A stretch of 64,000 bases of DNA from Siderastrea siderea. Its lineage: Eukaryota; Cnidaria; Anthozoa; Scleractinia; Rhizangiidae. This document shows, piece after piece, positions 41,898-54,170 of this stretch. The notes under the pieces were generated by a model, which worked only from the letters and a program-made list of their open reading frames with translations, was not told the DNA's origin and did no database searches. Each line of letters opens with the position of its first letter. Position 1 is the stretch's first letter. The position numbers and the translations under genes are program-made. Where the stretch lies: assembly GCA_964030785.1 (NCBI GenBank), contig OZ034968.1, positions 47,420,730 to 47,484,729 of the forward strand, in the 5' to 3' direction.

Positions 41898-42854
41898 TGT
41901 TTCAGTTTAGCTTTGTGCTTTGCACAATAAAATATAAAATGCGTTTAGGTGAGAAATTTTTTTAAACTTAAACAAAGAAACTAGCTGTGAGATTGACAAG
42001 GTAAGAAAATTGTCGAAGCACAAACGTGGTGAAAGATTTGTTTGTATGGATCGTTTTTTATATGTTTTCATCCAATTTGCCTCGGCTTTTTTAAAATCAA
42101 GTGACATTAAGAATTCTAGAGCAAATAAAGCACGATACAAGTAGGAAGCGTTTCTCGTTTAAACAAATGAGGCAGTACACAGGTTTGTAGGAAGCGCATA
42201 TTTTTAATGACTCTTACCGGTATCATCTCTGTTTATCTTCTCTCAGTACCATAATTACTGTTAAATACTTACCGGAAGAAATAAAAATTATCACATAACC
42301 CGCACCGTCCTATTGCCCACAGCGACGGTTGTTTACTGAAAAATTAATGCATTACCCGCGGGCAATCGGCCGGAAATTAGGGTAATACTCCAAACTAAAC
42401 AAAAGAAAACAATGTAATTGGTGTCTAACAAATCTAAAAGATCTAAAAGTGTAGTACCTATTTCACAGGTTTAGTAAAATCACTCTACTTTAACATATTT
42501 AGTTTAACTCACGAAACACGTTTCTCTTCTAGCTTATATCTCCACGCGTCACAGTCTATTTCTCTCTGGGAACTTGTGAGGAGGGAGGGGGTGGGGCTTG
42601 CCGGAGTGAGGGACAGGTTTATTTAAAATCGTGTACAGCATACAATCATATCGATTATCAGGGTTTTGGCCATCAATCACGTGACTTCTATATTTAGAAA
42701 CCAACATTTGCAAGAAACATCGGGTTTTTCCGAAAAATTAGTATCAGACAAACGGCTCTTTTTATGTTTTGGTCCTGTTGGGAGTTACATATTCACAAAA
42801 CATTAAACTATAATAAGTAAATGTGGTGGATGATTGCCTTTAAGCAATTAAGTT

Positions 42855-43085
42855 GGAGGTGAGGGTGGCCTAGTGGTTAGGGTGCTGGACTTATAATCTG
42901 GAGGTCCCGAGTTCAAGTCCTCCTCCCTGCCACTGGATGAATTTGTCAGTCGGTGGTCCCGAATTTAACTCCTCCACGCTTTGTAGCGGAATGTTGATGT
43001 TCACCAGGGAGCTATTAACCACGTGCACATGGTCTGAAATTGATAAAGGCAATAATCTGTCAGAATGACTGTGCAATCTCGACAA
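42855..43085 (+). mobile_element. tRNA-derived SINE
   Basis: The head GTGGCCTAGTGGTTAGGGTG resembles a tRNA D-arm/A box and GAGTTCAAGTCC a B box. A five-pair anticodon stem with a CTTATAA loop can be drawn. The acceptor stem is weak, and an unrelated body follows, so this is a SINE rather than a tRNA gene. Confidence 0.55.
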
Positions 43086-43109
43086 AATTTTAGAATCTTG
43101 CCATTTTCT

Positions 43110-43186
43110 AGTCTCCTACGTAGCCGTTTTTAGATGTTTTGGGATCGTTGCTTGACGCCACTAAAAACGGCTGCATAGGGGACTAG
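43110..43186. mobile_element. 77-bp foldback MITE with 9-bp target duplication
   Basis: Arms AGTCTCCTACGTAGCCG and the matching CGGCTGCATAGGGGACT pair over about 24 bp. CCATTTTCT flanks both sides (43101-43109, 43187-43195). A 9-bp duplication suggests a Mutator-like source. Confidence 0.7.
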
Positions 43187-43604
43187 CCATTTTCTTGTAT
43201 TTTTAGAATCTTGTCAGTTGAATTTCCGTAGGAGAATGAAAATTTCAACAATATTTTATTTATTCTTTCTTATCCTTGATATATCTAAGCTGCAGTCTTG
43301 TTGGAAAGTTGTGAGTATAAAATAATATGTTTACTTTTCAGACAACAGTCTCTCACGCAAGCCCCAAGCGCAGTCGAAAATATTAAATTACAAGACTACA
43401 AGCTTATATGTATTCTAGGTATACAACTGAAAAGTTAACCGCGTTCACAAACATGTATATTGTCACATTATGTCATCGCCATGTGCCCCATCTTGCGTCA
43501 CGAGCAGGACATTGGACTGTTTTCGGTCCGCCATCTTGACCGCGTGTAGAAAAGTGTAATGCCGTTGTGTTTAAATTAAAAGTCTTAGAAGCTATTCTGT
43601 GACA

Positions 43605-43622
43605 TGGATGTCAGAAGCGGGA
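43605..43622 (+). other. Primer-binding-site-like sequence of gypsy element 1
   Basis: TGGATGTCAGAAGCGGGA directly follows an LTR-like GACA end and lies about 100 bp before gag. This resembles PBS sequences in animal Ty3/gypsy elements primed by a tRNA. The LTR's left border was not determined. Confidence 0.45.
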
Positions 43623-43719
43623 TGATTTACACCAGCTACACAATCATGGAGATAGCAAACGGAAACTGGTACGTACGATTTAACAGTGTTGACTATAAGG
43701 TCTTTTCGTACGACTGAAA

Positions 43720-44949
43720 ATGAGCGACTTGGTAGGATTCGATTTACCTAAAATGGACCGGAGTCCTGGCCCCGATTTACATACAAGATTTAAGCGATTC
43801 CGCCAAAAGTGTGAACTGTTACTTGATGGGCCACTGAAAAGCCGAGATAGCACTCAGAAGTGTAAATGTGTGTTGCTTTGGTTGGGCGACCACGGTCTTG
43901 ATTTATTCAATACGTGGGCGCTAACAACCGATCAACAGAAAGACCGGAAGGAATATTGGACAAGATTTGAAGATCACGTTAAACCACAGGCTAACCACAT
44001 CCTAAACAGATATTACTTGCGAAGCCTGAAACAGAACAACCGGCCCCTTGATGCATTTCTGACTGAAGCAAGACTACTCATACAGAGTTCTGGTTACCCA
44101 CAAGAATTACATGATGAACTCATGCATGACACATTAGTATTTGGCACCAACTCGGAAGAAGTCAGGAGAAAATGCATTGCCTGTGGTAACGAATTAACCA
44201 TTACAAAAGCAAAGGAAGTTGCATGTACCGAGGAAGCTACGCAAATGCAACTGAAAGCAATGAGTGACTCTTTGCCCCCTAGCCAACTGCAACAACCGGA
44301 TGGTGAAGTGAACGCAATCAGCAAAGGAAAAGAAACAGAAGGTAGAAGAAGTAAAGGTAGAGCAACCAGATGGCCTGACAATAAACCAAAGCAGTGTTAC
44401 AGATGCGGAGATAGCTTTCATGCCAAAGGTCAACAATGCCCAGCTAGTGGAGCAGAATGTTACAATTGCAACAAACGTGGTCGTTTCAGCAAAGTTTGCA
44501 AATTTAAGACGAAAAAGGATGTCATGACCCTGCAGAAGGACCAACCTGATGGTGCAACAAGTGAATGCCCAAGTTATGACAGAGTCTTCCTGGGAACATT
44601 AGAGGCCGAGCAGAGTGCCCCTCTGAATTCTAGCCCCAGTACTCTAACGATCGCTGGTATTGAACAGAGGAAAAACCGCACCAAAGTCATGACCGAGATC
44701 CAAGTCACAGTGAATCCTTCTGAAACGCACACTGTACCCATTAATTGCAAAGTTGACACTGGTGCAGAAGTAAGTGTCATCTCTAAAGAACAGTATGATA
44801 AACTCATCCCCAGCCCTCAGCACAGACACTTAGGCCCTGCACAATACCGGATTACTGCATATGGAGGTCATACCATAAAGACCCTTGGTACCTGCCAACT
44901 GTACGTCCATCAAAATGGCAGCATTAAAGAGATCACTTTCTGTCACTGA
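43720..44949 (+). pseudogene. Gag-protease of Ty3/gypsy element 1
   Basis: 409 residues: a capsid-like domain (RSLKQNNRPLDAFL), two zinc knuckles, and an aspartic protease start (CKVDTGAEVSVIS). The second knuckle has Arg where His is expected (CYNCNKRGRFSKVC), so it is probably inactive. The frame is lost at about 44940, and the protease C-terminal part continues in another frame (44950-45145). Confidence 0.85.
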
Positions 44950-46869
44950 AGTGCCAGGACCAGCAATGCTTGGTTACAAAGCCTGTGAGGATCTGGGACT
45001 GATAAAATTTAACTGCAGTTTGGAAACCTCCAAGCAAGACCAAGCTACCTGCCTTGAAGCGCAAGCACCCTCCAAATCACAGCAGAAGATTGATGGTTCA
45101 GGACCTAAACCCCTTGACACTCAAAACACACACCCCACTAGATGAGAAAAGCTTCCTCAATGAATTCAGTGATTGTTTCGAGGGCCTGGGTACCTTCAAC
45201 ATGAAGCCCTATCACATCACCCTAGATCCTGATGCTCAGCCTGTCATCCACGCACCACGTGCTGTGCCAGTACATCTACAAGGCATGTACAAAGAGGAAC
45301 TTAACAACATGGTAGAACTTGGCATTCTCATACCAGTAAGCGAACCCACCGACTGGGTCAACAGTATTGTCCCTTCTGAAACGACTAATGACAGAGGAGA
45401 AGTCACGAAAATCAGAGTCTGCCTTGACCCACGTGATTTGAACAAAGCAATAAAGCGTGAACACTACTACACAAAAACAATTGATGAAGTGGTCACACAG
45501 CTTAATGATGCCAAATTTTTCAGTGTAGTGGATGCCAAAAAGGCTACTGACATGTGCCCTTAGATGAAGCCAGCTCTTACCTGACTACTTTTAACACCCC
45601 GTTTGGGAGGTTCCGTTTTACCCGACTCCCCTTTGGCCTTGTTGTCTCACAAGATTTGTTCCAAAAGCACCTAGACTCAGCACTAGATGGACTGAAGGGA
45701 GTGACCGGCATCGCTGATGATACATTTGTGTTTGGAGCTACAGAGAAAGAGCATGATGAAAACATGGTGAACCTCATGAACAGGTCCAGAGAAAAGGGAA
45801 TCAAGTTCAACAAGGACAAGATACAGTTCAAGTGTCAAGAAGTAAGCTTCTTTGGACACAAGTGGACCCCTGATGGAATCAAGCCGGATGTTAAGAAAAT
45901 ATCTGCAATTCAGAACATGGCCCCTCCGGAAAACCTCAAAGATCTCCAAAGCTTTGTAGGCCTCGTGAACTATTTAACAAGATATTCAGGTCGATTGGCC
46001 AGCATCACAGCACCACTGCGAGACCTCACCAAGAAAGACATAGCGTACATATGGGGACCTGAACACCACCACGCGTTCCAGCAAGTCAAGGAAGAGATCA
46101 CATCAATGGGAGTGTTCCGATACTTCGACCCAAGCGTCAAAACCGTCATTCAAGCCGACGCTTCCCAGAAAGGTCTAGGAGCGGTCCTGCTACAGCAAGG
46201 ACAACCGGTATGCTATGCCTTGAAAGCACTCACAGATACAGAGAAAAACTACAGCAATATTGAGAGAGAAACACTGGGTGTAGTATGGGGCCTAGAGAGG
46301 TTCAATTACTTCATTTTCGGAAAACATTGTACAGTAAACACTGATCATAAGCCTCTCGAGTCAATTTTTAAGAAAAGCTTGTCTAGTTGCCCACCCAGAC
46401 TCCAGAGGTTTTTAATGAGAGCCCTGAAGTATGATGTCACTGTTAACTACGTGAAAGGTCCTGATGTGCCAATAGCTGATGCCCTCTCTAGAGTCAGCCC
46501 TCAGCTTGCCTCAGCAAATGGCCAACGTCCAAAAATACATGTCCACCACATCACACAAAACCTCCCTGCATCTCCAACAAGGCTGCAACAGATTCGAGAC
46601 GAGACAAAGAATGACCCCACTTTGTCATTGCTAAAGGAAACTGTCTTTGAAGGATGGCCTCAGAAAAGAGAAAAGTGCCCTCCGTTACTCCATGACTATT
46701 GGAATTTCAGAGAGGAATTAACTGTTGAGGATGGCCTACTGCTGAAACGTGACCGAATTTTGATACCGCCCACCTTGAGACCCGAAATCCTAGACATCAT
46801 ACACCAAGGCCATTTGGGGCAAGAGAAATGTATGCTTCGAGCGCGGACATGTGTGTTCTGGCCCGGAAT
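44950..46869 (+). pseudogene. Pol (RT-RNase H-integrase N-terminus) of gypsy element 1
   Basis: Coding potential runs through three frames with shifts near 45130 and 45555. RT motifs: VCLDPRDLNKAI, FSVVDAKK (A, followed by a small deletion), LPFGLVVSQDLFQ (B), GIADDTFVFG (C). RNase H: IQADASQKGLG, NIERETLGVVWGLE, NTDHKPL, IADALSRV. The integrase zinc domain starts with HQGHLG and is cut at 46869 by the inserted DNA transposon; the pol frame resumes at 51484. Confidence 0.88.
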
Positions 46870-46976
46870 AGGATCCTTTCGATATTCTTGGACGCGCGTG
46901 ACTGAGAACTAGATGCGAACATAAGAACGAGGCTCAGAGGACAAGATGGCTGCTGCAGACAACTTCAGTTCCTTGG

Positions 46977-48845
46977 TTGAAAGATTTTTTGAAAGAAAGA
47001 GGAATTCAGAGCTCAGGAAAGCGAAAGGCTGAATTAATTGAATTGTGTGTGAAAAGTAGCGAAATAAAAGCACCCAAAATCGCAGAAGAGGAAGCAGTTG
47101 TTAATCCGGTAATTTTAGTGAACGATCAGCTGAAAACTCCCGATGAAGGTAACCTGCCCAATCCGCTTATAAGAGAATGTGGTTTATCTAAATGGACGCA
47201 AAATTTTTCTAACGTGCCCGACTTTAGATTCCCTGATTTGTTTAATTACCTTGTGGGCAAGGATCCTGGATACAATCCAGAAAGCCTCAAAAGCTACAAA
47301 TCACTTCTCGGACACAAACTGTATTTCGATGGACACGTGGAAGACCTGCGTTATCATCCACCACAATCTGTTACCAGCATTTATAGTTACGTAAAGTTTT
47401 CTGTTAAGCCAACTGAAAAGTCCAAGACTGATGATGGATCAACAACCTACAAAGGATTTTTTATTTTAAAAAAGGATGGCAGTGTTCATTCAGCGTATTG
47501 TCCATGCAAAGGAGGGTATGTTTTATTTACTTATGTTAAATGTGTTTTATTTTCTTCATATTTGAGTGAATCACAATAATGGTAGTGAGCGCAACTGCAG
47601 AGTGGCCCCGCAGCTCTTGCACACATCATTTGCATGTACATGAAATATTTAAATTACAGAGCTAGGCAGAAAGAACAAAAAAAAATTCTTGAATGCTATC
47701 AAATACAAATAAGTTAAGGGTATTTTGCAGTAGCACAAAAAGTAAAGAAAGTTTTTGTCGGTGTCTGTTTATTTTCTAAGGAGTTTGTATTGAGAAGTAT
47801 CGATTGTTTGAAAGATTGTCAGTCCACATCTTTTATGGTATCTGGAAAAATAAATAAAACCTGTCTCCATAGGTGATATTGCAATACAATTGCAAAATTC
47901 TTTATTACTTAATCCACAAGGTTAAACCACAAGGGACTTTTCATAACTTATTTACAACACTGATCCAGGACATAAATCCTATAGGATAAAGTACAAGTTT
48001 CAATAAACCTGCATGTACCTGTCATTACAGTGTAATGGAACTACACATGCACTGACTATAGGAAAAGACACCGAGGGCTAAAGTCATATGGTTTTGCTGA
48101 TTTTTTATTACCATTCCATATTTATGTTGCATAGTGGGACACATGTCATCTGCCATACTGGTCTCATTCTGATAGGGCTGACGGAGGTTGCCGACATGTA
48201 GCTGCAGCACTATTTGACCTAGAGGCTAGTGTGCGTTTTAATGACATGCAGTCATGTACATCGGGGCAGTGCTTGTGGACGAAGAGAGGAAAGAGAAACC
48301 AGGGAAGTTTGCCTATTCAGGACCTGCAAACAGGAAGTGGTAACTATGGCAAGACAATGAAAGAGTCATTAAAGCCAAACCATTTTAATCCACTCTGTGT
48401 TACTTATAATGCCATTTCACTGGAACAACAGCTTAAAGCTGGGTTACTGGAAACATGCCCAAGCTCTTCAGCTCTGCCTTACTTAAACTCTGCTGAAGAA
48501 CCTCAGCGAACAGAGGAAGAAATCAGAACATTTATAAGCGATGATTTGAACGTCAGTAAAGAGGAAAGTGTTCATAGTGTTGATGTATATTCAATGAATG
48601 ACTATGCCAAAATTTTTGTAGCTGTAAATATTAACAAAGTCACACCTACAGTATCAAAGGAACTTGCTACTGAATTCCTTGAGTCAATTTCATTTGATGA
48701 TGAACAAGCAGAAGTGATTAACAAAAAGACTCTAGGTCAGTCCCAGTCCCAATTTTGGTTTGAGCAAAGGGCAGGAAGAATTACAGCATCCTCATTTTAC
48801 ACTGTTTGTCATCTCAGAGAAAACACAGATAGGAGAAACACTTAG
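46977..48845 (+). pseudogene. SAP-domain/YqaJ-type nuclease protein, fragmentary
   Basis: The second protein of ISL2EU elements. A SAP motif opens it (KDFLKERGIQSSGKRKAEL), then a body ending at a Cys cluster (AYCPCKGG) followed by a donor-like GTATG at 47517. A second coding block at 48231-48845 ends with QSQFWFEQRAGRITASSF, the start of a YqaJ-like exonuclease domain. The rest of the nuclease, including its acidic and Lys residues, is missing after 48845, so the gene is truncated by deletion. No proper ATG is in frame with the SAP segment. Confidence 0.6.
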
Positions 48846-49251
48846 TCCAGGAACTCTTTCATCATGACATATTTAAGTCATTATGAAATGACAATCAACT
48901 GTAGATGTCAAATGCAAAAGTGAAAGGACTTGAACACATTAATGTCCTTTCTAGTGAAATGGACTGACTAGATTTTGCATGGCAGCAAAGTACCAAAGTA
49001 AATCATGTTTTAAGCTGCTCAAATGCGTTTGTATTAATCCTTTAACTCCCAAGAGTGCCAAAGATCAAAATTCATGGAAAAATCATAATTTTTCATTTTT
49101 TTAAATACTGGAAAACAAATAGTACCATGTACAAGTACTACTAAAGACTTTTCATTTGAATGGTCACACCACAGGATTTCGTCCTAAGTTTCAAAAGTTA
49201 GAACCACATTACATGTCTCCGTAATTGACTCTGGGAATAAAGGGTTAACAG

Positions 49252-51353
49252 TCATTGAGCTAAGGGTGGCAGCAAATTGCATAGAGCAGCACACACATTC
49301 AAAATGTTATCTGCAATAGGCAGCATTGGAAGGAGGAAGTTCCCTTGTAGAATTCTGAAGTCCTTAAGACGTTCAATAGCTCGTTCAACATGGATCCGCA
49401 CACTTGCAATGGCACGGGTTGATTTCACTGCCTTTTTGGAAAGTTGTTTTCCTGGGGGAAAAGAAAACAATGGAAATAGATCTCTAATGGAGTAGACACC
49501 AATGTATGACAAACATGTAACATATGGCAGTTTAACCGCTTTGAGGGTTTTAAAACCTCTTTCAGCCTGACACTGAACTTTGACTAACAAAGAAGGTTTT
49601 ATCTGATCTTAACATGCTTGAATGGTCCAAAAGTACAGTAAATTTAAATGTTAGTATAAGTAGAAAAATATTTTGTGGTTTCAGTGGTAATAATCACTAC
49701 CATATACCTAAAACAGGGAATTAGTTTCTCAGGAACCATAAACTTCCTAAACATTTTTATGAAATAAAAACAATGGTTCAAACCCATACTGAATTAGGTT
49801 TCTGGACAGCAACAAGCAGTTTTACCCCTGAATGAAAACAATTCAGTATCTGTAGCTAATAAATAACTTGAACACCCAGATTCTCACTACCATCAGCTAC
49901 AACATCCTCTTAGCATGACTAAGCAAACTATTAATTTTGCATCTCTGCTACAACTTTGCTTCCCCAACCCACTCCTATCCTACCCTTCTTTACCTTTTAC
50001 TCCCTCAATCCAACTTACACTGAATAAATATTAAGGGGCAATGTACCTTTGCAAAGTGGTGGAATGTTGAGTGCAACTTTCTTTCTTGTGAGCAGATCCC
50101 TGATGTTGAACCCTTTATCTGCCATAACAGCATCCCCCTCTTCAAGTTTGTCTAACAAACCACTTTTGTCAGTAATTTATCTGTCACTGACATTTCCAGT
50201 CCACAGTTTTGAAACAAAGCTAAAATATCCTGTTGGTGTGATTCCAACAAGTGCTTTCATAGTGTTGTGTTGTTTGTAGTTACTCCAAGTTGCCCTCTGT
50301 GCACTAGGGGAAGTTGGCTTTTGTAAAAAAAGCTCTGTACAATCAATAATGATTCTTGTGCTTGGAAATTTACAGAATGATCTTGGCAAAGTTTTCTTAA
50401 TGTCTTCCTTAGAAGACCATTTAAGAAGAATGTCACGGAAAACTTTTGACAAAAAGCAAATCCATGTTGTAAACACTTTGCTCAGAGTACCTTCAGATAC
50501 TCCAAAGATGTCTGTAAGATGCCTACTTAAAAGTCCAAGTCTCAGCCTCACCAGAGTTATGATAAATTCTTCCATGATAGTCAGTAGTCTTTGCTTCCCA
50601 GGCTTTTTCTTAGTTGAATCTTTTTGATAGCTAACTTCTGTTCCTTTGTTTTTGTCCCAATACTTGAGTTTTTCTGCAAATGGCTTTAGCAAATTAAATA
50701 TCATCATCAAGCAAGTCAGACTAGGTATTCCTGTATAAAACTTAACCCACTCGTCATTGTTTAAAACGTCTTGCATAAAGAGTTCTCTCTTCAGTGTTTT
50801 TTTGTCTGCTAGCCTTGCTTTAAGCTTCGCGTTCTCTGCTTTCAAAGCGTCGATATTAGAAGTTAAAATTTGTAAATCTTCAAAAGATAAGTCTGTTTGG
50901 GTTCCCTTGTCATTGCTTTGAAGACAATAGTCATGGTCCAAAAGTACTGTCTCATTACTTGGGAAACTTGTATCTTCGTCTTCCTGAATAAGCTTAATTT
51001 CGCTTGTTAACTCTCTTCTTAGAGTCTTGAGAGGGCTTTCGTTTCTTCCTTTCTTCCAGTCTCTTTTTGCGTGAAGAATCTTTAGTTTCTGGTGTTAGTG
51101 GGTTAAAATATTTAGCTAATGTGCCAGGAATAAGATCTCTTCTCCCACCGATAGACTTCGTAACAGAGTGCTGATCAAAATGAACGCTGCAAATCCGAGG
51201 GTGTTCTTGGTCGCGGAATTCAGGATCACTTCGTCTGCAAAAGTTTCTCCACAGCCTTCTCACGTTTTCGTCAATAGGGAAACAGAAAAAAGAGAGATCT
51301 GGCCGATTTCTTGAACTGTTTCGGCAGTTCGCTAGTGAACAGAAATTCACCAT
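49252..51353 (-). pseudogene. THAP-DDE (Tnp_4-type) transposase of the ISL2EU element
   Basis: ATG 51351-51353 starts a THAP zinc domain (CSLANCRNSSRN, then ICSVHFD). A frameshift near 51040 leads into a Leu/Lys coiled coil and the helical region (FGVSEGTLSKVFTTW). The DDE domain has Asp in IIIDCTELF; after an in-frame TAA near 50178 it continues with the second Asp in AVMADKGFN, and a donor (GTACAT) ends the exon at about 50047. The last exon (acceptor TTTTCCCCCAG, about 49455) has the Glu in RIHVERAIERLK and ends at 49252. One shift and one stop disable an otherwise complete protein. Confidence 0.8.
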
Positions 51354-51483
51354 ACTTCTTACAGTGTAAATAGAGCTTGAGTTGCGCTTTCAATTTCCCG
51401 GCTTTTGTGTCCTCTGAGCCTCGCTCTCATGTTCGCGCCTAGTTCTCAGGAACGCGCTTTTAAGAATATCGAAAGGACCCTAT

Positions 51484-51764
51484 TACAAAGGATATCATCA
51501 ATAAAGTCAAACAATGCGAGCCCTGCCAGAAATACCAGAGAAAAGCCCCAAAAGAGCCAATACTCCAGCCGCAACCCCCATGCCGACCATGGGAAAGACT
51601 CAGCTCCGATATGTTCCAGTTTAAAGGCCAGCAATACCTCCTGCTAACAGACCAATACAGCAGATTTCCCATCATCAGGAGACTTACAAGCACCACATCA
51701 TCCACAATTATGATACTTCTGTAAAGCGCTTTTGAACTTTTAGGATATTGGCGCTATATAAATA

Positions 51765-51833
<69 letters not shown>

Positions 51834-52176
51834 CAACAACTTAAAGAGCATCTTTGCTGAGCACGGCATCCCGTTACAACTCATAACCGATAATGGTCCG
51901 CAGTACAGCTCAGCCGAATTTGACGGTTTTATGACCACCTATGGAGTAGAACACATCACCACCTCTCCGATGTATCCCCAATCGAATGGGTCTGCTGAAG
52001 GAATGGTCCAGACTGTGGAGAACATTCTCAAAAAATGCAAAGAGGACAAGGAAGATCCTTACCTTGCTCTTCTGCCCAACCGAGTCACACCCTTGGACAA
52101 CCAGCTCAAGTCCCCCGCAGAACTGCTCACCGGCAGAAATTTCAAAACCAGACTACCCATGTACCAGCGAAACCCT
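51484..52176 (+). pseudogene. Integrase core of gypsy element 1, split by a LINE tail
   Basis: CEPCQKYQRK completes the zinc-binding motif. The core has Asp in LSSDMFQFKG, Asp in LITDNGPQYSS and Glu in SNGSAEGMVQ. A retroposon tail (51712-51833) interrupts it between the first and second Asp; the frame resumes with NNLKSIFAEHG. The 3' end is cut at about 52176 by the Penelope-like element, whose end sequence supplies the apparent stop. Confidence 0.85.
51712..51833 (+). mobile_element. CR1/L2-like LINE 3' tail with (ATT)n
   Basis: GTAAAGCGCTTTTGAAC, then GGCGCTATATAAATAT and about 20 ATT units, inserted in the gypsy integrase. The same 3' end is seen at 11333-11399. Heavily 5'-truncated. Confidence 0.75.
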
Positions 52177-53950
52177 GAGTATATCTTTCAGTGAACGCCC
52201 CCTCTTGTAAGATACTATGGGCGGTTCTCTGAAAATTTCGTTTAACCGCGGTTGTTGTTCTATAAAATGCCAGTTTTTCATGAGTATTTGTTTTAAGTTT
52301 GGCACTGATGGGTGGTATTCTGTGACGAAAGATTCGATGGGCCTACAGAAAAGTTATCTGCATTTATTGACAAACTACTTCAGCCGATAGCACAAAAACA
52401 ACAGTCGTATATCAAAGACACAACGGACTTTATTAATTTCTTAGAGAAAAATGAAGTCCCGAAGAACACAATCCTTGTTTCAATGGACGTAACCAGCCTA
52501 TACACAAACATTCCACAAGAGGAGGGTATCGACACTGTGTGCAGAGCATACGAGACCTTTCATAAGGACGAACCTCCTGTCCCTACGCGACTACTTAAAA
52601 AAGCGCTGAGACTCATCTTACAAGAGAACTCATTCCAATTCAATGGAGGCAACTACCTTCAAACACACGGAACCGCCATGGGCACTAAAATGGCGGTCGC
52701 CTTTGCCAATATTTTTATGGCAAAGATTGAAACACAAATCCTCACCAAAAGCACATATAGGCCTTTCGTTTTCAAGCGCTTCATAGACGATATTTTCTGC
52801 CTCTGGGACAGAAGCAGAGAAGACGTACAACAGTTCATTGTACAATGTAACAATCACCACCCCACTATCAAGTTTACGGCTGAAATTTCAGAAACAGAAA
52901 CAACTTTCTTGCATACCAATGTATACAAAGGCGATAGATTCAAAACTGAATCAGTTCGTGATGTGAAAACGCATTTCAAGCCAACTGAAACATTTCAATA
53001 TACAGAATTTTCCACGTGTCACCCACCGGGTGTCAAGAGAGGCTTCATTAAAGGAGAAGCTCTAAGACTTCTTCGCACAAACTCTTCTAGAATCACTTTT
53101 GAAGAGTACATTAAGAAATTTAAAACTAACTTCATTGAGAGAGGCTACCCAGAAAAGCTTACTCAAGAAATCCTTTCAGAGGTTAAATTTGAAAGCAGAA
53201 AAGAAGCCCTCACACAGAAACAGAAACAAAATAAACGAATCTTGCCTTTCGTCACAGAATACCACCCATCAGTGCCAAACTTAAAACAAATACTCATGAA
53301 AAACTGGCATTTTATGCAACAACAACCACGGTTAAACAAAATTTTCAAAGAACCGCCCATAGTATCTTACAAGAGGGGGCGTTCACTGAAAGATATACTC
53401 GTCAAAGCAAAACTATAATCAAGGCTAATACACGTCCGTGGGAGTCGTGCAGGCCTGTCACCCCCATTTTATACATCAGAGGTTAAATTTGAAAGCAGAA
53501 AAGAAGCCCTCACATAGAAACAGAAACAAAATAAACGAATCTTGCCTTTTGTCACAGAATACCACCCATCAGTGCCAAACTTAAAACAATCATGAAAAAC
53601 TGGCATTTTATAGAACAACAACCGCGGTTAAACGAAATTTTGAGAGAACCGCCCATAGTATCTTACAAGAGGGGGCGTTCACCGAAAGATATACTCGTCA
53701 AAGCAAAACTATAATCAAGGCTACTACACGTGTGTGGGAGTCGTGCAGGCCTGTCACCCCCATTTTACACATCTGAATGTACGTTAGCGTCCATAGCAAC
53801 TTTGGCTTCCAACAGCGAGCCAAAAAATACTATATGAGGGTTCTCATGTTGTCAACAAACTTGAATTCCCGACCTTCACCAACAGCAGGAAAGCCGAAAC
53901 ATTGTTACATGGAAGAAGACTAATCAATAAATCATTGGATACATTCGTTT
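52177..53950 (+). mobile_element. Penelope-like element, 5'-truncated, with inverted end copy
   Basis: The segment 52177-52326 is an inverted copy of 53247-53403, a terminal arrangement known for Penelope-like elements. About 300 bp (53176-53475) are repeated directly at 53476-53770 with small differences. The tail has AATAAA-like sequence near 53927. Confidence 0.8.
52312..53418 (+). pseudogene. Penelope-type reverse transcriptase
   Basis: 368 residues remain of a protein that is usually much longer. Visible motifs: SMDVTSLYTNIPQEEG (A), GTAMGTKMAVAFANIFM (B), FKRFIDDIFCLW (C). The N-terminus is cut at the inverted copy, and the first residues derive from the junction. The GIY-YIG endonuclease typical of many members is absent after the stop at 53416-53418. 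Confidence 0.85.
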
Positions 53951-54170
53951 TTTGTCGTGTTTTTATTAACGAGCAAATATTACATCGGTTCGGAAAAGTC
54001 GCAGAACAAAGACCTCATGGACCAAGGACCGCATACTGTACCTTAAGTTGAAGTGAGCTTGCACATAAACAAGCTTGTCCCCAATTCTGAAATGCAGCTA
54101 ATTCATGTGAGGATAGGATATTTTCTACCAATCCCATAGTCCTTAGCACTACGGGCATGGAAGTAACTTA
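53951..54170. other. Short noncoding gap
   Basis: Nothing recognised; the 3' end of gypsy element 1 was not found here. Confidence 0.4.

Larger units (their letters stand above)
34418..42377. mobile_element. Pogo-like DNA transposon, interrupted by a DIRS-type element
   Basis: The ends ATTTCTGGCC (34418) and GGCCGGAAAT (42377) are inverted and flanked by TA (34416-34417, 42378-42379). Subterminal ACCCGC motifs recur at both ends (34431-34530, 42297-42362). The transposase pseudogene is at 40079-41370. Confidence 0.7.
34367..42485. mobile_element. TA-flanked MITE split by a pogo-like insertion
   Basis: GAGTGATTTCATTTAATCC at 34367 and its counterpart AGTAAAATCACTC ending at 42485 are inverted ends with TA on both outer sides. 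The uninterrupted element would be about 155 bp: 34367-34417 plus 42380-42485. Family member at 13857. Confidence 0.65.
46870..51481. mobile_element. ISL2EU/IS4EU-type DNA transposon inserted in gypsy integrase
   Basis: Ends AGGATCCTTTCGATATTCTT (46870) and its counterpart ending AAGAATATCGAAAGGACCCT (51481) are inverted; similarity continues about 60 bp inward. AT flanks both sides (46868-46869, 51482-51483). Removing the element and one AT rejoins the integrase reading frame. Two oppositely oriented genes, SAP/YqaJ-like and THAP-DDE transposase, define the ISL2EU group with its 2-bp target duplication. Confidence 0.85.

Noticed and set aside
42855..42930. A tRNA gene with anticodon-like TAT
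   Set aside because: The acceptor and T stems do not pair properly and a SINE body follows.
51748..51850. Poly-Ile and poly-Leu frames over the trinucleotide repeat
   Set aside because: Translation of a microsatellite, as is the poly-Leu frame at 5484-5666.
53951..54170. 3' LTR of gypsy element 1
   Set aside because: No similarity to the sequence before the primer-binding-like site at 43605 was found by eye.
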